Positions 42,608 through 50,920 are shown, counted from the stretch's first letter. The stretch: DNA of 64,000 nucleotides from Shinella kummerowiae (GCF_009827055.1 NZ_WUMK01000004.1:310001-374000); one strand, 5' to 3'. Numbers and translations are program-made. The notes: generated from the sequence alone by a model not told the origin.

Positions 42608-45460
42608 TCAGCCCTTCCGAGAGTTAAAGCGTCTCTGGTCTTCGCCGTAGCCCATGCGCTGCTGATTTTGCTTGTAGGCGCCCATGGACTGCCGGTCCTC
42701 GGTCTTGGCCGTACTACGGGCGATGCTCTCGACCTTGGCCTGCCAGTTGCCGTCCTCGTCTACAAAAAGACGAATGCCGGCGATGCCATCCCCGCTCCTG
42801 TTGCTGTTCGCCGCCATCATGCTCATGAGCTTGTGATTGCTCATCACGCCAGATCCCTGTGGGAGGTTGAGCAGTTCGGGGCCTTTGTCCCCTACGATGG
42901 AGAGGCCACCGCGAGCGTAGTCAGAACCGTTCGCGTAGAGACCAACGCCACCTTTCAGCCAGGCTGAGGCGAACTGCGACGACCCGCCGAACAGGCCCAT
43001 GCCGTACTTGGTCAGGCTGGCGAGAGCACCGGAGCCGCCGCCATTGGCCATGAGCGCCTGCGGGATGCTTGCGAGGGTCTGACCGAGACCAGCCGTCATC
43101 TTGGCTGTGTCGGTTGCCGCAGCGCCGAGATCCTTGACGGCCTTCGCGGACTTGTCGATGCCTTCCCAATCGCCAATGCCAGCCTTCGCTGCACCGTACC
43201 ACTGCCCCCAGCCGCTCTTCTTGGCGTTGTCGAGTGCGAAATCCACACCAGCCGGACCGTTGGCAGCAAGCGCCGGGTCGAGGCCAGTCTGCTTCATCAT
43301 GGCGTTGCCAAGACCACCGCCCTTGTAGAGCTGGAATGGTCCGAACGACGGCTCACGCACCCCGTTCTTGACGTAGTTGGACTGCAGGTTCCAGCTATCG
43401 ATGCCGCCTTCCGACCTGGCCACGCGCAGGGCAATATCCGGGTCGATGCCGCGCTTGATCGCAGCTTCACGAATGTAGGCGCCGATCTCCGTCGTGGCGG
43501 GGAGCGCTGAGCGCGCAACGGACGTGACAGGAGCGGCCAATGCCGCATTGTCATTCGCGGCGGCGCCGATTGCCTTGCTTACGATGTCCGGGCCGGCGGC
43601 AGACGCGCCACTCTTGCCGGTGAAAAGCGACGCCAACCAGCCAGCCGCAGTATCGAACAGTGTTTCAAACGCCTTCTGGCTGGCTTCCTGCGCGGCATTG
43701 AGCGCGGCTGTAGCGATTGCCTTGCCGATCTTGCCGCCATTGCTCCAAGCCTCCGAATAGGCGCCGGAGAAGAAACCTTTGAAGATGTCCTTGGCCTCGC
43801 CCTCCCGAAGCTGCTCACGAAGGGCATTGGCCTCGGGCGAGTTCAGATCCTCATTGAAACCGTAGCGGTTCAGCGTGTTGGCGATCTGCCGGTCCATGGC
43901 ACTACGGCCGGACTGTCGCTCGGAGAAGCTGAGATCGAGCCAGAAATCTGCCTTTGCCTCTTGCGCACGGCGGTAGGCCCTGGTGACCTCGTCAATCTTC
44001 TCGTTTTCCTTCTCCAGCTCGAAGAAGTTTGGCTTGCGACCGGGAATTCCAGGCGTGACTAGGACCCCATCTGAATTCTGAATGCGGCTATCAACCACGT
44101 CTGGGTCGCCGGCCAAGTCTGATGGCCGACGACTTGGAATGCCCGGAACACGCGGAATGAAATCGGAAGGCCTGCGGATCACGCCGTTGTCGTTGAATGT
44201 CGAGTTTTCAACAATGTCCTGCACGCTGGTGCCGCCAGCTATGGCAGCGATCCACTCGGTTCTAGCCTTCTGTGCGGCTTCTACGCCGCGATAAATAGCC
44301 GCCGTTACCTCGTCGAATGCCTTGCCGAACGCGAGAACCTGCGGTGTTCCATAGGTGCTAACCGCACCCGCAAGCTCCCGCTGCACTCGATTGAGGTCTG
44401 CCATGGAGGCCGTGCCGTTATCCAGCCGCTCACGCAGGTCTCCCCAAGCCGTGACAAGATCACGTACGATGATTGCATTATTGGGGTCGCCGCGAAGGGA
44501 ACGGAGCGCCTCTGTCGCCTTAACCTTCAGACTGTCGAGATTAGACGAAAGCCCCTCAAGCTCGCGGCCCGCAAGGATGCCCCCGGCTTCCCTACCCTGT
44601 GCGATCTTGTCCGCTCGGTCGAGCTCGTCGACATAGCCCTTGAGCGCGGGGGTCGCTTCACCCCAAAGGTCAGCAGCCCGACGGATAACCTCGTTCTGCT
44701 CCTCGAAAAGCCTGGTGGTCTTTTCGCTGCCGCTCTCCGCTGTCGTGAAATACTGCACGAGTGCAGCGGCGCCACCGATGACACCGATGGTAACGAGCGA
44801 GATCGGATTCAGTATCTGCAAGAAGGCGCCAGCAACGGCCGGGCCGATCGATTGACCACTTGCCTTGATATCGTTGAAGACCTGTGCGACCTGCGGCCCC
44901 TGCTGAAGAGCGACCGTGTACCAAGGCATGAATGCCGCGGTGCTGCCGATATCGAAGCCTTGCGCCGCGAGGTTTGACGTGTTGAACCCGCCAGGACGAG
45001 CGCCTGGAGTATTCTGGTTTGCGGCTCGTACGGCATTGTCCGCCCCCAACGCAGACGTCTTCAGGCGGTCGAAGGCGAGACGCTCCTCATCGAGGCGCTT
45101 GGTCATCTGTTGAGCGTTGATGATGCCCAGCTGATGCGCTCGATTGATGTCTGATACGGTCGCCTCGTAATTTCTGGTCGCCTGCGCCAGCGGCTGGTAT
45201 CGCATCGTCAGCCGTTCAATCTCAGCCCGGAACGCTTTTACGTGTTCGTCCTGGTTCTGGAATGGCTTGGCGGCCGGGGGCACCTTCTTGGTTTCGTCGC
45301 CGACACGCTTGAGCGCATTGGCAAGGGCGCCAGCGGACGCGGTAAGGGCGTCGGCAGACGCTTCCAGCTTAGTTGCTGCAGCGTCAAGCTTTGACAGATC
45401 GACGGCAGCGGCAGACGCTGGCGTAGAATCGATCTTGAAGCCGAGAACCGCAGTTGTCAT
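42608..45460 (-). CDS. Tail tape measure protein with lysozyme-like domain
   Basis: 950 aa from ATG 45458-45460. The first third is alanine-rich helical (ADALTASAGALANALKRVGDETKK, YQPLAQATRNYEATVSDINRAHQLGIINAQQMTKRLDEE), typical of tape measures, followed by hydrophobic helices (PISLVTIGVIGGAAALVQYF). Residues about 655-766 resemble a transglycosylase/lysozyme fold: IREAAIKRGIDPDIALRVARSEGG, with the Glu of RSEGG as likely catalyst, then SFGPFQLY. The domain would cut peptidoglycan during DNA entry. At about 0.15 nm per residue the tail would be near 140 nm (inference). Confidence 0.85.
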   Translation of the reverse strand: MTTAVLGFKIDSTPASAAAVDLSKLDAAATKLEASADALTASAGALANALKRVGDETKKVPPAAKPFQNQDEHVKAFRAEIERLTMRYQPLAQATRNYEATVSDINRAHQLGIINAQQMTKRLDEERLAFDRLKTSALGADNAVRAANQNTPGARPGGFNTSNLAAQGFDIGSTAAFMPWYTVALQQGPQVAQVFNDIKASGQSIGPAVAGAFLQILNPISLVTIGVIGGAAALVQYFTTAESGSEKTTRLFEEQNEVIRRAADLWGEATPALKGYVDELDRADKIAQGREAGGILAGRELEGLSSNLDSLKVKATEALRSLRGDPNNAIIVRDLVTAWGDLRERLDNGTASMADLNRVQRELAGAVSTYGTPQVLAFGKAFDEVTAAIYRGVEAAQKARTEWIAAIAGGTSVQDIVENSTFNDNGVIRRPSDFIPRVPGIPSRRPSDLAGDPDVVDSRIQNSDGVLVTPGIPGRKPNFFELEKENEKIDEVTRAYRRAQEAKADFWLDLSFSERQSGRSAMDRQIANTLNRYGFNEDLNSPEANALREQLREGEAKDIFKGFFSGAYSEAWSNGGKIGKAIATAALNAAQEASQKAFETLFDTAAGWLASLFTGKSGASAAGPDIVSKAIGAAANDNAALAAPVTSVARSALPATTEIGAYIREAAIKRGIDPDIALRVARSEGGIDSWNLQSNYVKNGVREPSFGPFQLYKGGGLGNAMMKQTGLDPALAANGPAGVDFALDNAKKSGWGQWYGAAKAGIGDWEGIDKSAKAVKDLGAAATDTAKMTAGLGQTLASIPQALMANGGGSGALASLTKYGMGLFGGSSQFASAWLKGGVGLYANGSDYARGGLSIVGDKGPELLNLPQGSGVMSNHKLMSMMAANSNRSGDGIAGIRLFVDEDGNWQAKVESIARSTAKTEDRQSMGAYKQNQQRMGYGEDQRRFNSRKG

Positions 45461-45507
45461 GGGGGCTTTACCTTCAATGCAAATGGCGGCATCGTCGCCG
45501 CTCAATC

Positions 45508-45514
45508 AGGAGGT
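45508..45514 (+). promoter_or_regulatory. Perfect Shine-Dalgarno for the moron gene
   Basis: AGGAGGT, seven bases before the TTG start at 45521. It supports translation of the plus-strand gene despite its opposite orientation to the tail operon. Confidence 0.7.
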
Positions 45515-45520
45515 GCGAGA

Positions 45521-45832
45521 TTGCGATTGCTCTTTTTTGCGGCATTGCTTGCCGCGTCAGCGTCGATCGCGGCGGCGCAGCAGGTGATGGATGGCTCAGG
45601 AACGCCGTACGGCGACAGTGTCGCCTCAGACATTGCGGCATCCCTTATCGGCTTGGCCAATGACCCGTACTCAGCGCAGATCGCGAAACTGCGCGCGTCG
45701 AGCGGTAGCGACGACGTTATTTGCGGCCTCGTGAATTTGAAAAGCCCTAGTGGCGGCTACACTGGGTTCCAGCCGTTCTATTTCAACCTCAAAACCAAGA
45801 GCATCGACCTCCGTCAAAGCTCGGGTTGCTAA
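45521..45832 (+). CDS. Moron gene: small secreted protein
   Basis: 103 aa starting at TTG 45521 with a perfect AGGAGGT upstream. Signal peptide MRLLFFAALLAASASIAAAQ, then a soluble domain with two cysteines (VICGLVNLKSPSGG and the final SSGC). Periplasmic by prediction; unrelated to known tail proteins. It lies on the plus strand between the tape measure and tail chaperone genes and is followed 9 bp later by a lipoprotein gene. It could be expressed in the lysogen and change the host envelope, but that is inference. Confidence 0.7.
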   Translation: MRLLFFAALLAASASIAAAQQVMDGSGTPYGDSVASDIAASLIGLANDPYSAQIAKLRASSGSDDVICGLVNLKSPSGGYTGFQPFYFNLKTKSIDLRQSSGC

Positions 45833-45841
45833 GGAAGTACA

Positions 45842-46210
45842 ATGAAGCGATACGCAATGCTGCCTCTATTGGTTCTGGCCGGCTGCCAATCTGACGCATC
45901 GGTCAGGAGCAAGCCACCGTTGCAGAGCTTCTCGTCAGGCAAAACGCCCGACGCCGCTGTCACCTGCCTCATCCCGTCTCTGCAAGAGAACTACAAAGCG
46001 ATCGGCGCTCAACGGTTCGTCGCTCAGACATTGGCTCCTGGCAAGGAATACGATGTTGTCCCGACCGATGGCTTCGTGAACGGGCATTACATCTACACGG
46101 TCAACGTCAAGGCGAGCGGGTCTGGCTCAACACTCTCGCTCTACAAGGGACAAGCAATGTTGCCGAGCATCACGCGATCGGTAGAGGCAGGCATTCGCGC
46201 CTGCCTTTGA
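45842..46210 (+). CDS. Moron gene: small lipoprotein
   Basis: 122 aa. Lipobox MLPLLVLAGCQSD with Cys15 as the lipidated residue, so anchored in a membrane facing the periplasm. Strong RBS AAGGAAGTACA before ATG 45842. The soluble part has SLQENYKAIGAQRFVAQTL and GHYIYTVNVKASGSG. It ends exactly where the minus-strand chaperone frame ends (46210/46211). Phage lipoproteins of this size often block adsorption or DNA entry of related phages; here this is unproven. Confidence 0.7.
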   Translation: MKRYAMLPLLVLAGCQSDASVRSKPPLQSFSSGKTPDAAVTCLIPSLQENYKAIGAQRFVAQTLAPGKEYDVVPTDGFVNGHYIYTVNVKASGSGSTLSLYKGQAMLPSITRSVEAGIRACL

Positions 46211-46582
46211 TCACTTAACCTTGCTTGCGAAAAGGGCATCAAACAGGCGAGAGGTGAGAGGCCGCTTCGAGACCTCTGCCTTCGGCTCATCTACCGCCAC
46301 GTTCACCTTTTCCGCCTCAACGGATCGCCGCTTCATATCCATCGCGAGGATGGCGTCCATCTGCCAGGGCAGGAGCTTGGGAAGGTCTCGCTCTTTCCGC
46401 CATGCCCGGATTTCCCGGAAGCCGAGGGAGTTCATGCCGTAGCCGTTGCCTTGTCGCTGCGTGTCGAGTTCGCGAAACCAGAACCAGACCTGCTCTCCGG
46501 CCGGTGGGATTTTGATCGGCTTGCCGGCCGCTTGGTCGGCGATCAGATCGCAGAGTCGGGCAATCAGCCTTTGGCGAAAGGG
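46211..46582 (-). CDS. Tail assembly chaperone C-terminal part, made by -1 frameshift (gpT-like)
   Basis: This frame has no ATG at its upstream end. It becomes translated if ribosomes slip at the heptamer CCCTTTC and then read RQRLIARLCDLIADQAAGKP..., QVWFWFRELDTQRQGNGYGMN and RKERDLPKLLPWQMDAILAM. The fusion would be about 255 aa. An internal ATG at 46433-46435 could give a 74-residue product, but it would start mid-domain. The layout (chaperone G, then GT by frameshift, then tape measure) is the hallmark of long-tailed phages. Confidence 0.75.
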   Translation of the reverse strand, partial: PFRQRLIARLCDLIADQAAGKPIKIPPAGEQVWFWFRELDTQRQGNGYGMNSLGFREIRAWRKERDLPKLLPWQMDAILAMDMKRRSVEAEKVNVAVDEPKAEVSKRPLTSRLFDALFASKVK

Positions 46583-46977
46583 CCTCGGCGAACCGCCCTC
46601 ACCTCAACCTGCTCGGCGAAGATGCGGAAGCGACCGAAGAACGTGCGAGCGTTCTCTTCCGAGAAAGACACGGCCTTGCCGGCGATGGAGGGGTTCGGGG
46701 ACCAGCCGGTGGTGACCTTGGAGAGATAAGCGGCCGTGCGCTGGTCCTCTTCATCATCCGGGGTTCCCTCGCCCGCCAAGGCGCGGTCCTCGGCCCGCTT
46801 GGAGAATTCCTGCGCGACCTCCTTCATCGCCTTGCGGGCCTGTTTGCTGTCAGGGCCGACAAGGCTGATCTTCAGCCCGATCGGCTTGCCCATTTCGTCG
46901 ACGAGGTCGAATTCGATGCCATCCTCCTGAGATTGGACGAGGGCATCAAAACGGTCGAGGTTGACTGTGTCAGTCAT
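46564..46977 (-). CDS. Tail assembly chaperone (gpG-like)
   Basis: 137 aa, MTDTVNLDRFDALVQSQEDG then IEFDLVDEMGKPIGLKISLVGPDSKQARKAMKEVAQEFSKRAEDRAL. Helical, acidic, directly after the tail tube gene and before the tape measure, which is the lambda gpG position. The last codons hold the predicted slippery heptamer, four codons before the stop, so a minority of ribosomes would continue into the gpT-like frame. Confidence 0.8.
   Translation of the reverse strand: MTDTVNLDRFDALVQSQEDGIEFDLVDEMGKPIGLKISLVGPDSKQARKAMKEVAQEFSKRAEDRALAGEGTPDDEEDQRTAAYLSKVTTGWSPNPSIAGKAVSFSEENARTFFGRFRIFAEQVEVRAVRRGPFAKG
46576..46582 (-). promoter_or_regulatory. Programmed -1 frameshift site CCCTTTC
   Basis: In the gpG frame the sequence reads C CCT TTC, i.e. 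X XXY YYZ with XXX = CCC and YYY = TTT. Both tRNAs can re-pair after moving back one base (CCC, TTT). The -1 frame is closed by TGA a little upstream (TTGAGG context), so the shift must occur in this short interval, where the heptamer is the only canonical candidate. Confidence 0.75.
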
Positions 46978-46990
46978 TGGTCACCAGTGG

Positions 46991-47722
46991 TTAAGCGGCC
47001 GCCGCGGCAACGCGCAGGATCGCAGAGTTGATTTCGAGGGTGGTGGAGACGAGCCGGGCCGTATTCGCACCGCCGCCCTGCTCAGGCGAGCCCATGACGA
47101 TGGCGTAAAACAGCTTCGTCGAGCCGCTGGGAACGGTTGCGACGGTGTGCGTGCCACTCTGCGTGCCCGTCGTGGTGATAGCCGAGCCGCCCGCAGTTGC
47201 GGAGACGCTGAACGTGTCCGATGCCGGATTGACCACATAGTAGGTGGTGCCCGCGACAAGGCCGGTCGGCAGGGCGCCGGTCGTCGAGAACTTCACCCGA
47301 TCGCCTGCAACCAGCGTGTGGCCCGTCCAGGTGATGACGCCGGGCGCGGCGATCGTCATCGTCGCCGTGGCCGACAGTGCCGGCGGTGCGTCGTCATGAA
47401 CGATGCGGAAAGGGTAGTTGAACGACGTGTTCTCGGCCGCGATAAGGGCGAGCTGTCCGTCATCATCGGGAAGGATGAGGAACTGGTTCTGCATCGATCC
47501 GGCGTTCTTCGTGCCGCCCGCCTTGATATCGCGCCCGCGGTTGATGGCGGATTCCGTGATCAGCGCTTTGCTGTCACCGATGGCACCCATCGTCTGCCAG
47601 CCGTCGATTTCGGTCCAAGAGACCGAGGCGAAATCGGTGACGTCCAGGTCTTCGTCGTCGGGCACAGAGGTTACGGCCGGGCCGATATAGATGCGGCTTC
47701 CAGCTACAGGGTACAACTGCAT
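46991..47722 (-). CDS. Major tail (tube) protein with inserted beta domain
   Basis: 243 aa. N-terminal tube-like half (GPAVTSVPDDEDLDVTDFASVSWTEIDGWQTMGAIGD ... FRIVHDD), then an inserted domain about 115-196 (GVITWTGHTLVAGDRVKFSTTGALPTGLVAGTTYYVVNPASDTFSVSAT) of a type seen across unrelated phage structural proteins, then the tube fold resumes (STKLFYAIVMGS). Hexamers of this protein stack to form the tail tube. The inserted module likely decorates the tail surface. Confidence 0.8.
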   Translation of the reverse strand: MQLYPVAGSRIYIGPAVTSVPDDEDLDVTDFASVSWTEIDGWQTMGAIGDSKALITESAINRGRDIKAGGTKNAGSMQNQFLILPDDDGQLALIAAENTSFNYPFRIVHDDAPPALSATATMTIAAPGVITWTGHTLVAGDRVKFSTTGALPTGLVAGTTYYVVNPASDTFSVSATAGGSAITTTGTQSGTHTVATVPSGSTKLFYAIVMGSPEQGGGANTARLVSTTLEINSAILRVAAAAA

Positions 47723-47782
47723 GGCGGTTTCCTTTCAGGTGGGCTGATTGCGCTTGCCGAAGGCGCCCGAACGGCAGGCCAA

Positions 47783-48211
47783 TCAGGCCGGTTGGAAGTA
47801 CGAGCGCCACCGAATGGTGACTGGAATGGTGTGGTGTGTATCGCCTGAGACGAGCGGGCCGATCTCAGGGTCTTCGTCGATGCGGACCTGCACCGAGTCC
47901 CGAAGCAATTTGGTCCCGCGCTTCAGATGAGCCCGAAACTGGCCGGCGACCTCATAACCATCGACGATGGCCGCCCCCTTGGGCCACATGACATTGGCTC
48001 GCATGAAGCCTTGGCGGATCGGGTCGAGCTGCAGCGACAGATCCGTCTCGATCGAGCGGTTGAAGTGAACTTCGACTGAGATGAACTTGCTGGACGCCGT
48101 TGGAGAGAATGATGCCCCCGGCAGAACTACCGTGACCCCAGCCGGCGGCGTGAACCCTTGCGCTCGGGTAACCAGCGCCTGGTAGATTTTCTTCTCCACC
48201 GTGTCGGCCAT
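47783..48211 (-). CDS. Tail terminator / completion protein (DUF4128-like)
   Basis: 142 aa, MADTVEKKIYQALVTRAQGF then TPPAGVTVVLPGASFSPTASSKFISVEVHFNRSIETDLS. Fits the DUF4128 tail-terminator-like family, lying between the gp10-like protein and the tail tube gene as in other siphoviruses. Terminators cap the tube and join tail to head. Confidence 0.7.
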   Translation of the reverse strand: MADTVEKKIYQALVTRAQGFTPPAGVTVVLPGASFSPTASSKFISVEVHFNRSIETDLSLQLDPIRQGFMRANVMWPKGAAIVDGYEVAGQFRAHLKRGTKLLRDSVQVRIDEDPEIGPLVSGDTHHTIPVTIRWRSYFQPA

Positions 48212-48229
48212 CCGTGCTACGTCCTTCCC

Positions 48230-48427
48230 ATGCCCGACCAGCCGTTGACCGACCGCGAGATATTCGCCTTGCTCGACAAGGCCGTTGATCTATTTCGAGG
48301 GCAAAAGGCCGAGACCGAAGGCGGTCAGGCCGTGGTGGAAATGTTCATCAAGAACACCGACTTCATTCAGCGGGCTATGCTGATCATGCTGGCTGAGAAC
48401 CGCCCTCGAAGCGAGAACGAACCTTAG
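48230..48427 (+). CDS. Moron-like small protein on opposite strand
   Basis: 65 aa, MPDQPLTDREIFALLDKAVD then LFRGQKAETEGGQAVVEMFIKNTDFIQRAMLIMLAENRPRSENEP: two amphipathic helices, acidic, no signal peptide. It fills a 172-bp hole in the leftward operon, where the minus strand has no gene, and its last 44 bases overlap the gp10-like gene. Existence inferred from composition and from that hole. Function unknown. Confidence 0.5.
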   Translation: MPDQPLTDREIFALLDKAVDLFRGQKAETEGGQAVVEMFIKNTDFIQRAMLIMLAENRPRSENEP

Positions 48428-48842
48428 CCTCCGCCTCGGCGACGATCTGGGGCCAGCGCTGCGCTACCGCATCAACGAAGCCGAACCCGGCCTGATTGTA
48501 GACGCGTCCCAGACTGTCCTCGCCGACGAACCCGTAGTTCATTCGCGGCGCATAGGCCGCTTGAAACCCGAGATAAACCGCCCCGCCTAGCTCGGCGCCA
48601 GCGATCACCATCTCTATCCCGCTATCCGCGAACGTCGTCTGCTCCGGCTTGATTGTCGGCATTTCCGAGGTCGATGCCATCAGAGAGCGTCGGAGGTTGC
48701 CAGTGATTACGGGCATTCGACCACCCTCTTCGCGAGGATTACGCACTTCGTTTGCGACGGTCTGAGCAGCCGTCTGGTAAATCGCCTCGGCGCGCTCCAA
48801 TTCGGCTTGGCCCCATTCGCTTATTGTGGCCGCGAAGCTCAT
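48384..48842 (-). CDS. HK97 gp10-like minor tail / head-tail joining protein
   Basis: 152 aa, MSFAATISEWGQAELERAEA then IYQTAAQTVANEVRN, and PVITGNLRRSLMASTS, which is the HK97-gp10 signature (TGNLRRSL). The C-terminal AYAPRMNYGFVGEDSLGR also fits. Located between the minor head protein and the tail terminator. Confidence 0.8.
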   Translation of the reverse strand: MSFAATISEWGQAELERAEAIYQTAAQTVANEVRNPREEGGRMPVITGNLRRSLMASTSEMPTIKPEQTTFADSGIEMVIAGAELGGAVYLGFQAAYAPRMNYGFVGEDSLGRVYNQAGFGFVDAVAQRWPQIVAEAEAKVRSRFEGGSQPA

Positions 48843-49894
48843 CAGCGGCCTCGTGAGCGGGCGTAGGCCTCGGCGAAGTCATAGTCATATTCGGCGTCAC
48901 ACACGCAATTTACGATCTCAGCCGCGCCGGCACCAAGCGAAGTATCACCAGGGTAACGCAGGAGGGCGCCCGACGGAGATTGGAATGCCAGGTCCATTCC
49001 TCGAACCACCTGCCCGTTCAGAATCTGATGGGTATGCCGGACGTTTCGACGCCCGGAACTGCGCCACTTCCGTGTGACGAAGCTTTCGTCGCGGCCCATC
49101 TTTTCGAGCCCCTGCCGGTAAGCCTCATGCTTTGCCGACATGACGGAGGTCACGGTCTCTGTTCTGGCAATCGTCTCCCCGCGTAGTTTCAGGTTTCGGT
49201 CTCGCAGGCGCATCAGCACCTTGTCGAGAGTTGCCTTGTCCAGCGGCTTGCCGGCGTCGATCGCGCGCCGTACGGCTGCGTCAAGCCGCTTATCGCGGGT
49301 TTTCAGCGTCAGATACTTCCGCATCAGCTCAGGGTCACCTGAGAGCAGATTGATGCGGGTGCGCTCGATGAGTTCTGCTTGCGGGGCATTGAGGCCGATG
49401 ACGCCACCCTCACGGCGCCCTGTCACACGGCTCTGTCGGCCGACGAGGTCAAGGGCGATCGTATTCGGCCCCTGCCCTTGAGCGTAAGCAGACACGATGG
49501 CCTCCCGCGTCGCTTCGCGGGTCTGCTGCGTGATGCCGGTGATCAGCTTCGACGAAATCTCACGGATGTTCGCCTCGGCGCCCTGGTTCTGGACGTCCCA
49601 CCGAAGCACTACGCGTCCGCCTAGCGGATCGGAAAGCCGCGGCATGTCCTTGACGACCATTGTGCCGCCAGCGTTGTAGGCCTGCCTCAGAGCCTCGGCC
49701 AACGGGCGGAATGCAGCCTCGTCGATGTGAAGCGCCTCAATTGCGCCCTCAATGTCCCGGCGCTCCAGCCGCTCAACAATCTCCCGAAGCACAATCTCGG
49801 ACTTGATGTCTTCGACAGCCTCAAGGAACGCCCGCTCCATGTCTGGGGCGAGCCTGTCGATGAGGTCAAGAAGCTGCTGGCGGAGCGTGGCCAT
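48842..49894 (-). CDS. Minor head protein (Mu gpF-like head morphogenesis)
   Basis: 350 aa. The middle is helical and the C-terminal part carries the phage Mu gpF/SPP1 gp7 pattern: ETIARTETVTSVMSAKHEAYRQGLEKMG, WRSSGRRNVRHTHQILNGQVV, then NCVCDAEY. Such proteins sit at the portal and enter the capsid in a few copies. Its position downstream of the connectors rather than right after the portal is not the commonest. It starts with a TAATG overlap with the small gene upstream. Confidence 0.8.
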   Translation of the reverse strand: MATLRQQLLDLIDRLAPDMERAFLEAVEDIKSEIVLREIVERLERRDIEGAIEALHIDEAAFRPLAEALRQAYNAGGTMVVKDMPRLSDPLGGRVVLRWDVQNQGAEANIREISSKLITGITQQTREATREAIVSAYAQGQGPNTIALDLVGRQSRVTGRREGGVIGLNAPQAELIERTRINLLSGDPELMRKYLTLKTRDKRLDAAVRRAIDAGKPLDKATLDKVLMRLRDRNLKLRGETIARTETVTSVMSAKHEAYRQGLEKMGRDESFVTRKWRSSGRRNVRHTHQILNGQVVRGMDLAFQSPSGALLRYPGDTSLGAGAAEIVNCVCDAEYDYDFAEAYARSRGR

Positions 49895-50061
49895 TAGGCG
49901 ACGGGCTTCTCGCTCTTGCTCTTCGGCTTGGAGGCCTCGTCCTTCACTTCAGAGCCGAGCCCCAAGGCCTTGATGGCCCTCGCATCCTTGGCCGAAACGC
50001 CGGTCAGGAGCGTGCCGGCTTCCTTGCCCTTGTAGGCCTTTGAGAGCAGGACGTTCGTCAT
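49894..50061 (-). CDS. Small phage structural-operon protein
   Basis: 55 aa, MTNVLLSKAYKGKEAGTLLT then GVSAKDARAIKALGLGSEVKDEASKPKSKSEKPVA. Lys/Ser-rich tail. It overlaps both neighbours (ATGA at 50058-50061 and TAATG at 49892-49896), as expected in a packed late operon. No family recognised. Confidence 0.6.
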   Translation of the reverse strand: MTNVLLSKAYKGKEAGTLLTGVSAKDARAIKALGLGSEVKDEASKPKSKSEKPVA

Positions 50062-50423
50062 GATGCAATCCTTCCTTGGACGATGAAGACGACGTTCGTG
50101 ATTCCGTCGTAATTGTTCGGGTCGCCGTTGATGATGCGGAACGTCTTGCCGCTGGCGGTCACGTGGTCGCCGGGCTTCGGTTCGATGGCGAGGCCGACCG
50201 ATGAAATGTAGATTTGCACGTCGCCGGCCAGGATGTTCGTCCCGTCGATCTCGCGGGCGCTGTAGGCCATTGGAACGAGCTTGGCCGGGTAGGCTGTCGT
50301 GGTGCCGTCGCCACCCTCAATCGGGTCTGGCGTCGTGGTGCGCGTCACGGTGCCCTGCTGGCCGAACTCTGCGATAAGCTCGTCGGCTACTGCCTGCATT
50401 TCGGCATAATTGAAGGTCGCCAT
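50058..50423 (-). CDS. Head-tail joining / neck protein
   Basis: 121 aa, MATFNYAEMQAVADELIAEF then GQQGTVTRTTTPDPIEGGDGTTTAYPAKLVPMAYSAREIDGTNILAGDVQIYIS. A beta-barrel-like head-tail connector by pattern (early helix, QGTVTR, then GDHVTASGKTFRIING). It occupies the slot between the adaptor and the minor tail genes. Confidence 0.65.
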   Translation of the reverse strand: MATFNYAEMQAVADELIAEFGQQGTVTRTTTPDPIEGGDGTTTAYPAKLVPMAYSAREIDGTNILAGDVQIYISSVGLAIEPKPGDHVTASGKTFRIINGDPNNYDGITNVVFIVQGRIAS

Positions 50424-50917
50424 CAGCAGCCTACCGACCAGATGCCGAAGCAGACGAGGTCTTCGTCCTTGAGGTAAGGTGCGAGCATCCCATCAACGAT
50501 GGAGATGAGCGGCGTGATCGAGGCGGCCGTGCCGTCGCTGTCCTTTGCCGCCTGATATTCCTTCTCGATTTGGCCGACCTTCACGCGCTTCACGGCGCTG
50601 GAAGAGGTGCCGATGACTGAGAGAGACCCCGGCGCTACGGCCTCCTGATAGGCCGCATAGTACGAGGCGTTGGTGACGGCTACCGGCACCACGTTGCTCG
50701 GGATGAGCTTGCCGTTGACTATGGCGCCCTCACGCGGCCACTGGCGTTCCTGCTCGGCATCCACGACGGAGCCGAGGAAGCGGGAGCCGTACACCGCATC
50801 GATGTATTGGCTCCCGCGGTTGCGAAGCACGGCAGGCGACGACGCGCCGACGGGGAGCGCGTAGCCGTTTTCCGTCAGCCAGGAGTTGAATTCGCTGTCA
50901 CCGCCATAGCCGGCCAT
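50423..50917 (-). CDS. Head-tail adaptor (DnaT-like phage protein)
   Basis: 164 aa, MAGYGGDSEFNSWLTENGYA then LPVGASSPAVLRNRGSQYIDAVYGSRFLGS. The GY.LP....A..LRRGS.YID..Y pattern is that of the phage adaptor family named after DnaT-like SSB. It forms part of the head-tail connector. One-base overlap with the next gene. Confidence 0.7.
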   Translation of the reverse strand: MAGYGGDSEFNSWLTENGYALPVGASSPAVLRNRGSQYIDAVYGSRFLGSVVDAEQERQWPREGAIVNGKLIPSNVVPVAVTNASYYAAYQEAVAPGSLSVIGTSSSAVKRVKVGQIEKEYQAAKDSDGTAASITPLISIVDGMLAPYLKDEDLVCFGIWSVGC

Positions 50918-50920
50918 GGG

